NCBI GenBank assembly: GCA_965221555.1
Contig: OZ244895.1
Coordinates: 3,162,001-3,226,000, forward strand
Direction: 5' to 3'
DNA length: 64,000 nucleotides
From: JAJEAD01 sp965221555
GTDB lineage: Bacteria; Pseudomonadota; Gammaproteobacteria; HK1
Below, one piece after another: positions 60,627-64,000 of the stretch (positions are counted from its first letter, which is position 1; the number at the start of each line of letters is the position of its first letter). The translations under genes and the position numbers were made by a program. Under the pieces are notes generated by a model, which worked only from the letters and a program-made list of their open reading frames with translations, had not been told where the DNA came from and searched no databases.

Positions 60627-60655
60627 CTTCGGCCGGGAGGCTGCTCCCCGGAGTC

Positions 60656-61702
60656 CTATTCGTAAGTGAACACGTCGACACCCTTCTCGTCGAGCATTCG
60701 CAGGGCTCGACCTCCGCCCTTCGCAACGCAGGTGAGCGGTTCATCGGCGATGATGGTCGGAATGCCCGTCTCTTCCGTCAGAAGGCGATCGATGTCCTGG
60801 AGCAGCGCGCCGCCGCCCGTCAACACCATGCCCCGCTCCGCGACATCGGCTCCGAGCTCGGGTGGGGTTTTCTCCAGCGCGGTCTTGACCGCGGTCACGA
60901 TGCCCGACAAGGGCTCCTGAAGAGACTCGAGGATCTCGTTGCTGTTCAACACGAAGCTGCGCGGAATCCCCTCCGCGAGGTTGCGTCCCCGGACCTCGAT
61001 GTTCGTCATCGAATTGTTTGGATAGGCCGACCCGATCTCCTGCTTGATCCGCTCCGCGGTCGTTTCTCCGATGAGGGTGCCGAAATTCCTTCGGACATAG
61101 TTGGTGATTGCCTCGTCGAATCGATCGCCGCCGATGCGCACGGACGCCGAATAGACGATGCCGTTCAACGAAATCACCGCCACTTCGGTGGTGCCGCCAC
61201 CGATATCGAGGACCATGGAGCCGCGGGCTTCGCTGACCGGCAGGCCGGCTCCGATGGCGGCCGCCATCGGCTCTTCCATCAGGTAGACGCCTCTCGCCCC
61301 GGCCCCGGCGGCCGACTCGCGTATCGCGCGACGCTCGACCTGGGTCGAGCCACAGGGCACGCACACGAGCACCCGGGGACTGGGCCGAAAGAAGCTGTTC
61401 TCGTGAGCGCGCTGGATGAAGTGCTGGAGCATCTTCTCCGTGACGGTAAAGTCCGCAATCACGCCATCCTTCAGCGGCCGGATCGCCTCGATGTTTGCGG
61501 GAGTGCGGCCCAGCATGCTCTTCGCCGCGTCACCGACCGCCGCGATGCTCTTCGCGCCACCGCCGGGCTCGGTGCGAATCGCGACAACCGAGGGCTCGTC
61601 GAGAACTATCCCCTTGTCGCGCGCATAGATGAGGGTGTTGGCCGTTCCCAGATCGATCGAGAGATCGGTCGAGAACAGGCCCCGGATACGCTTGAGGAAC
61701 AT
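60656..61702 (-). CDS. mreB: Rod shape-determining actin homologue MreB
   Basis: 348 aa. Actin-fold motifs: DLGTANTLIYARDKGIVLDE (phosphate 1), MLGRTPANIEAIRPLKDGVI, MVLDIGGGTTEVAVISLNGI (phosphate 2), and VLTGGGALLQDIDRLL (adenosine). It polymerises beneath the inner membrane and directs lateral wall growth. Divergent from gatC across 180 bp, as in Pseudomonas. Confidence 0.97.
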   Translation of the reverse strand: MFLKRIRGLFSTDLSIDLGTANTLIYARDKGIVLDEPSVVAIRTEPGGGAKSIAAVGDAAKSMLGRTPANIEAIRPLKDGVIADFTVTEKMLQHFIQRAHENSFFRPSPRVLVCVPCGSTQVERRAIRESAAGAGARGVYLMEEPMAAAIGAGLPVSEARGSMVLDIGGGTTEVAVISLNGIVYSASVRIGGDRFDEAITNYVRRNFGTLIGETTAERIKQEIGSAYPNNSMTNIEVRGRNLAEGIPRSFVLNSNEILESLQEPLSGIVTAVKTALEKTPPELGADVAERGMVLTGGGALLQDIDRLLTEETGIPTIIADEPLTCVAKGGGRALRMLDEKGVDVFTYE

Positions 61703-61753
61703 GGGTGTCGGCTAGGCTCGAATACCGGACAACCGCGAGCGGGCGGTGACGGA

Positions 61754-61759
61754 TATAAT
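61754..61759 (+). promoter_or_regulatory. Candidate -10 box in the mreB/gatC divergent region
   Basis: A perfect TATAAT lies about 125 bp before gatC in otherwise GC-rich DNA. No good -35 box is seen at the right spacing on either strand, so its direction and use are uncertain. Confidence 0.25.
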
Positions 61760-61882
61760 CGCTTCCCAGTCAGTCACGTATTGAGTCGATACCCCGGTTT
61801 TTCGACCCGGGCCCGGTGGTGTCGCGCCTGCTCAGACAGCGCGGCACTTTAGCAGCCGACGTCAAAGCTCACAAGCGATTCC

Positions 61883-62206
61883 ATGTCAGAGATGTGTCAG
61901 CCCGAAGACGCCCGGCCGAAGAGCGTCTCGTCCGAAGAACTGGCCCACATCACGCACTTGGCGAGGCTCGCGCTCGACCCCCGGGACATCCCCCGCCTGC
62001 GCGAGGAATTGACCCGGATTCTGGCCCTGGTCGACGAGATGAACGCGGTAGACACCGAGGATCTCGCGCCGATGGCGCATCCGGTGGAAACGGGGCAGCG
62101 TCTGCGTTGCGACGAGGTTCGCGAGCCCGACCAGCGGGAGCTCCTGCAGCGCGGGGCTCCGCAGGTCGAGGACGGTCTGTACCTGGTGCCGAGGGTTATC
62201 GACTAG
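61883..62206 (+). CDS. gatC: Asp-tRNA(Asn)/Glu-tRNA(Gln) amidotransferase subunit C
   Basis: 107 aa (family about 95). SSEELAHITHLARLALDPRD, ELTRILALVDEMNAVDTEDL and APMAHPVETGQRLRCDEV are the GatC blocks, ending VEDGLYLVPRVID. It holds GatA and GatB together in the amidotransferase that makes Gln-tRNA or Asn-tRNA in species lacking the direct synthetase. A short N-terminal extension is present. gatA follows 12 bp later. Confidence 0.95.
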   Translation: MSEMCQPEDARPKSVSSEELAHITHLARLALDPRDIPRLREELTRILALVDEMNAVDTEDLAPMAHPVETGQRLRCDEVREPDQRELLQRGAPQVEDGLYLVPRVID

Positions 62207-62218
62207 CGCCGCCGGCGC

Positions 62219-63688
62219 ATGGCGTCCGCGAACATGCACCATCTCTCCGTTCGCGAGCTCGCAGCGGCATTGCGCGCGCGCCGCATGTCGAGCGAGGAGC
62301 TCGCCCGCGCTTGCCTCGATCGCCTGCGCGGTACCGGGAGCGAGCTCAATTGCATGATCTCGCTCACCGAAGAGCAGGCACTCGTGGAGGCGCGCGCGGC
62401 GGACCGCCGGCTCGCGGCGGGAGAGGGGGCGGTGCTGACCGGCATCCCCATCGTGCACAAGGATCTCTTCTGCACGCGAGGCGTGCGGACATCGTGCGGG
62501 TCGAGAATGCTCGACAACTTCATTTCGCCCTACGATGCGACGGTGGTCGAGCGGGCTCGGGGCGAGGGCATGGTGATGCTCGGCAAGACGAACATGGACG
62601 AGTTCGCGATGGGCTCGTCGAACGAGAACAGCTACTACGGTCCGGTGCGCAATCCCTGGGACCGCGAGAGAGTTCCCGGAGGCTCTTCGGGCGGCTCCGC
62701 CGCCGCGGTCGCCGCGCGCCTCGTACCGGTCGCCACCGGCACCGACACCGGGGGCTCGGTGCGCCAGCCCGCCGCCCTGTGCGGCGTAACTGGAGTGAAG
62801 CCGACTTACGGGAGAGTCTCCCGATACGGAATGGTCGCCTACGCATCGAGTCTCGATCAGGCCGGAGTGCTCGCCCGCAGCGCCGAGGATGCCGCCTTCC
62901 TGCTCGCGGCCATTGCGGGCTTCGACGAGCGTGACTCGACCAGTGTCGAGCGTCCGTTCGAAGACTACCCGCGGATGCTCGAGCGAAGCGAGGGAGCCCT
63001 GAAGCTAGGAGTGGCGAGGGAGTTTTTCAGCGCCGGTGTCGACCCCGCGGTCGGGGATGCGATCGAGGAGGCGCTGCGCGAGTTCGAGCGACTCGGGGCC
63101 AGGCGGCGCGAGCTCTCCATCCCCAGCCTCGCGCTCGCGATTCCAGCCTACTACATCGTCGCCCCCGCCGAGTGCTCGTCGAATCTGGCCCGCTATGACG
63201 GGGTGCGCTACGGGCATCGTTCACCGGCCGCAAGCGATATCGAGACTCTGTACAAAAGGTCCCGCAGCGAGGGCTTCGGCGCCGAGGTCAAGCGGCGCAT
63301 CCTCGTTGGCACGTATGCGCTCTCGGCCGGCTACTACGACGCCTACTACCTCAAGGCCCAGAAGATCCGGCGCCTCATCAGCCGGCAACTGCAGGAGGCA
63401 TTCTCCGAGGTGGATGTGATCGTGGGTCCGACCTCGCCGGTCACCGCGTTCAGGATAGGCGAACACGTGGAAGACCCCGTGACCATGTACCGCTGTGACG
63501 TGAACACCACCGCGGTAAACCTCGCCGGACTGCCCGCGGTCTCGATACCGGCGGGATTCGCCCATGGGATGCCGGTGGGTCTGCAGCTCATCGGCGACCA
63601 CTTCACGGAAGGGAAGCTGCTGCAGGCCGCCCACCGCTTTCAGGTCGCCACCGACTGGCACCATCGAGTCCCCGCCGATTGCGCATAG
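62219..63688 (+). CDS. gatA: Asp-tRNA(Asn)/Glu-tRNA(Gln) amidotransferase subunit A
   Basis: 489 aa amidase-signature enzyme that releases ammonia from glutamine. The Ser-cisSer-Lys triad lies in GIPIVHKDLFCTRGVRTSCG (Lys), and in GGSSGGSAAAVAARLVPVAT and TDTGGSVRQPAALCG (serines). C-terminal segments PAVSIPAGFAHGMPVGLQLI and TDWHHRVPADCA are typical. gatB normally follows within a few bases; no gatB start is visible in the 312 bp left. Confidence 0.96.
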   Translation: MASANMHHLSVRELAAALRARRMSSEELARACLDRLRGTGSELNCMISLTEEQALVEARAADRRLAAGEGAVLTGIPIVHKDLFCTRGVRTSCGSRMLDNFISPYDATVVERARGEGMVMLGKTNMDEFAMGSSNENSYYGPVRNPWDRERVPGGSSGGSAAAVAARLVPVATGTDTGGSVRQPAALCGVTGVKPTYGRVSRYGMVAYASSLDQAGVLARSAEDAAFLLAAIAGFDERDSTSVERPFEDYPRMLERSEGALKLGVAREFFSAGVDPAVGDAIEEALREFERLGARRRELSIPSLALAIPAYYIVAPAECSSNLARYDGVRYGHRSPAASDIETLYKRSRSEGFGAEVKRRILVGTYALSAGYYDAYYLKAQKIRRLISRQLQEAFSEVDVIVGPTSPVTAFRIGEHVEDPVTMYRCDVNTTAVNLAGLPAVSIPAGFAHGMPVGLQLIGDHFTEGKLLQAAHRFQVATDWHHRVPADCA

Positions 63689-64000
63689 CCGCCTCTGCGT
63701 GAAGCTGCACCCGAGATGAGCAAGCGTCTTCGTGAACCCTGGACTCCCGTCATCATGGAAGATCCGCCATCACATCCCTCTGCCCTGGTTCCCTCTCACA
63801 TGGAAACGACGCGAGCGCACGGCCTCGACCCGCGTACGCCTTCGATGGCCCTTGCGCGGGGGCGGGCGGGGATCGCCTGCCCATGGCGGGCGTGGCCGGG
63901 AGTGACGAGGAGGGGATTTCTCCGGGTGGCCCGTCGATCCCGCGCGAGCGGGAACGACACAGCCGGTTGGCGGGCTGGCCAGGTCGGAGGCCGGGGGTGA
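63689..64000. other. Non-coding stretch after gatA with a short palindrome
   Basis: No gene recognised. A 94-codon open frame (63716 onward) has an odd composition and no family motif. TCCCGCGCGAGCGGGA (63938-63953) is a 6-bp-stem palindrome of the kind found in dispersed intergenic repeats in many high-GC proteobacteria. gatB, if adjacent, must start beyond the window. Confidence 0.4.

Noticed and set aside
61791..61817. Hairpin CCCGG/CCGGG between mreB and gatC as a terminator
   Set aside because: There is no T-tract after the stem, and the region is a divergent promoter region where no terminator is needed.
63716..64000. 94-codon frame after gatA
   Set aside because: Its composition is unlike its neighbours, it has no GatB or other family motif, and it includes a palindromic repeat.
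1..64000. tRNA, rRNA or riboswitch genes
   Set aside because: No cloverleaf-type GTTCGA-containing arms, rRNA segments or known riboswitch cores were found by eye; a covariance-model scan would be needed to exclude them.

Overview
The window is a high-GC chromosomal segment from a gammaproteobacterium. The best evidence is gene order. The blocks hflC-hflK-hfq-miaA-mutL, purN-purM-DUF2066-hda with arsC/wrbA/proS nearby, trmJ/suhB, bamD/rluD-pgeF-clpB, dacA-mltB-rodA-mrdA and mreD-mreC-mreB/gatC-gatA all follow arrangements familiar from Pseudomonas-like and purple-sulfur-type gammaproteobacteria. Species and habitat cannot be read from the sequence. Rieske oxygenases, a family III CoA-transferase, a putative-Ig-repeat autotransporter and ATPase/PD-(D/E)XK genes together would suit a marine or host-associated lineage (inference only).

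Layout. (1) 98-10259: one tightly packed + strand catabolic operon with three Rieske oxygenases, an isopenicillin-N-synthase-like 2-oxoglutarate/Fe(II) oxygenase and a complete heterotetrameric sarcosine oxidase (soxBDAG). It looks built to demethylate or oxidise an N-methylated compound down to sarcosine and glycine. (2) 10567-11769: a lone CaiB/BaiF CoA-transferase. (3) 12005-14050: accessory DNA with copy 1 of an AAA-ATPase/PD-(D/E)XK gene abutting a decayed putative-Ig-repeat fragment. (4) 14262-25763, minus strand: housekeeping genes purA, yjeT, hflCK, hfq, miaA, mutL, rimI, a uracil-DNA glycosylase, pssA and ilvHB. (5) 26031-34309: proS, arsC-like, wrbA-like, hda, DUF2066, purMN, trmJ and suhB. 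(6) 34375-40740: a second accessory block with copy 2 of the ATPase/nuclease gene (opposite orientation), a dipeptidase remnant, a 1320-residue repeat-bearing autotransporter and an IS66-like remnant. (7) 40752-53224: pilA, sucCD-glnB, bamD, rluD, pgeF, clpB, pilD, zapD, a CnoX-like thioredoxin and lipB. (8) 53376-61702, minus strand: the wall-elongation genes dacA, mltB, rodA, mrdA and mreDCB, with gatC-gatA divergent from mreB at the right edge.

Two features cut across the layout. First, a family of short elements with about 20-bp terminal inverted repeats (core TTTCACCGATTT) occurs at seven intergenic sites. Several start exactly at, or contain, the stop codons of neighbouring genes (pilD, the thioredoxin gene, lipB, mrdA). 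Second, the two ATPase/nuclease cassettes are inverted copies flanking about 20 kb of essential genes. Each ends within a few bases of its stop codon against a truncated unrelated gene, as expected of a mobile gene cassette. No tRNA, rRNA, CRISPR array or prophage was recognised.
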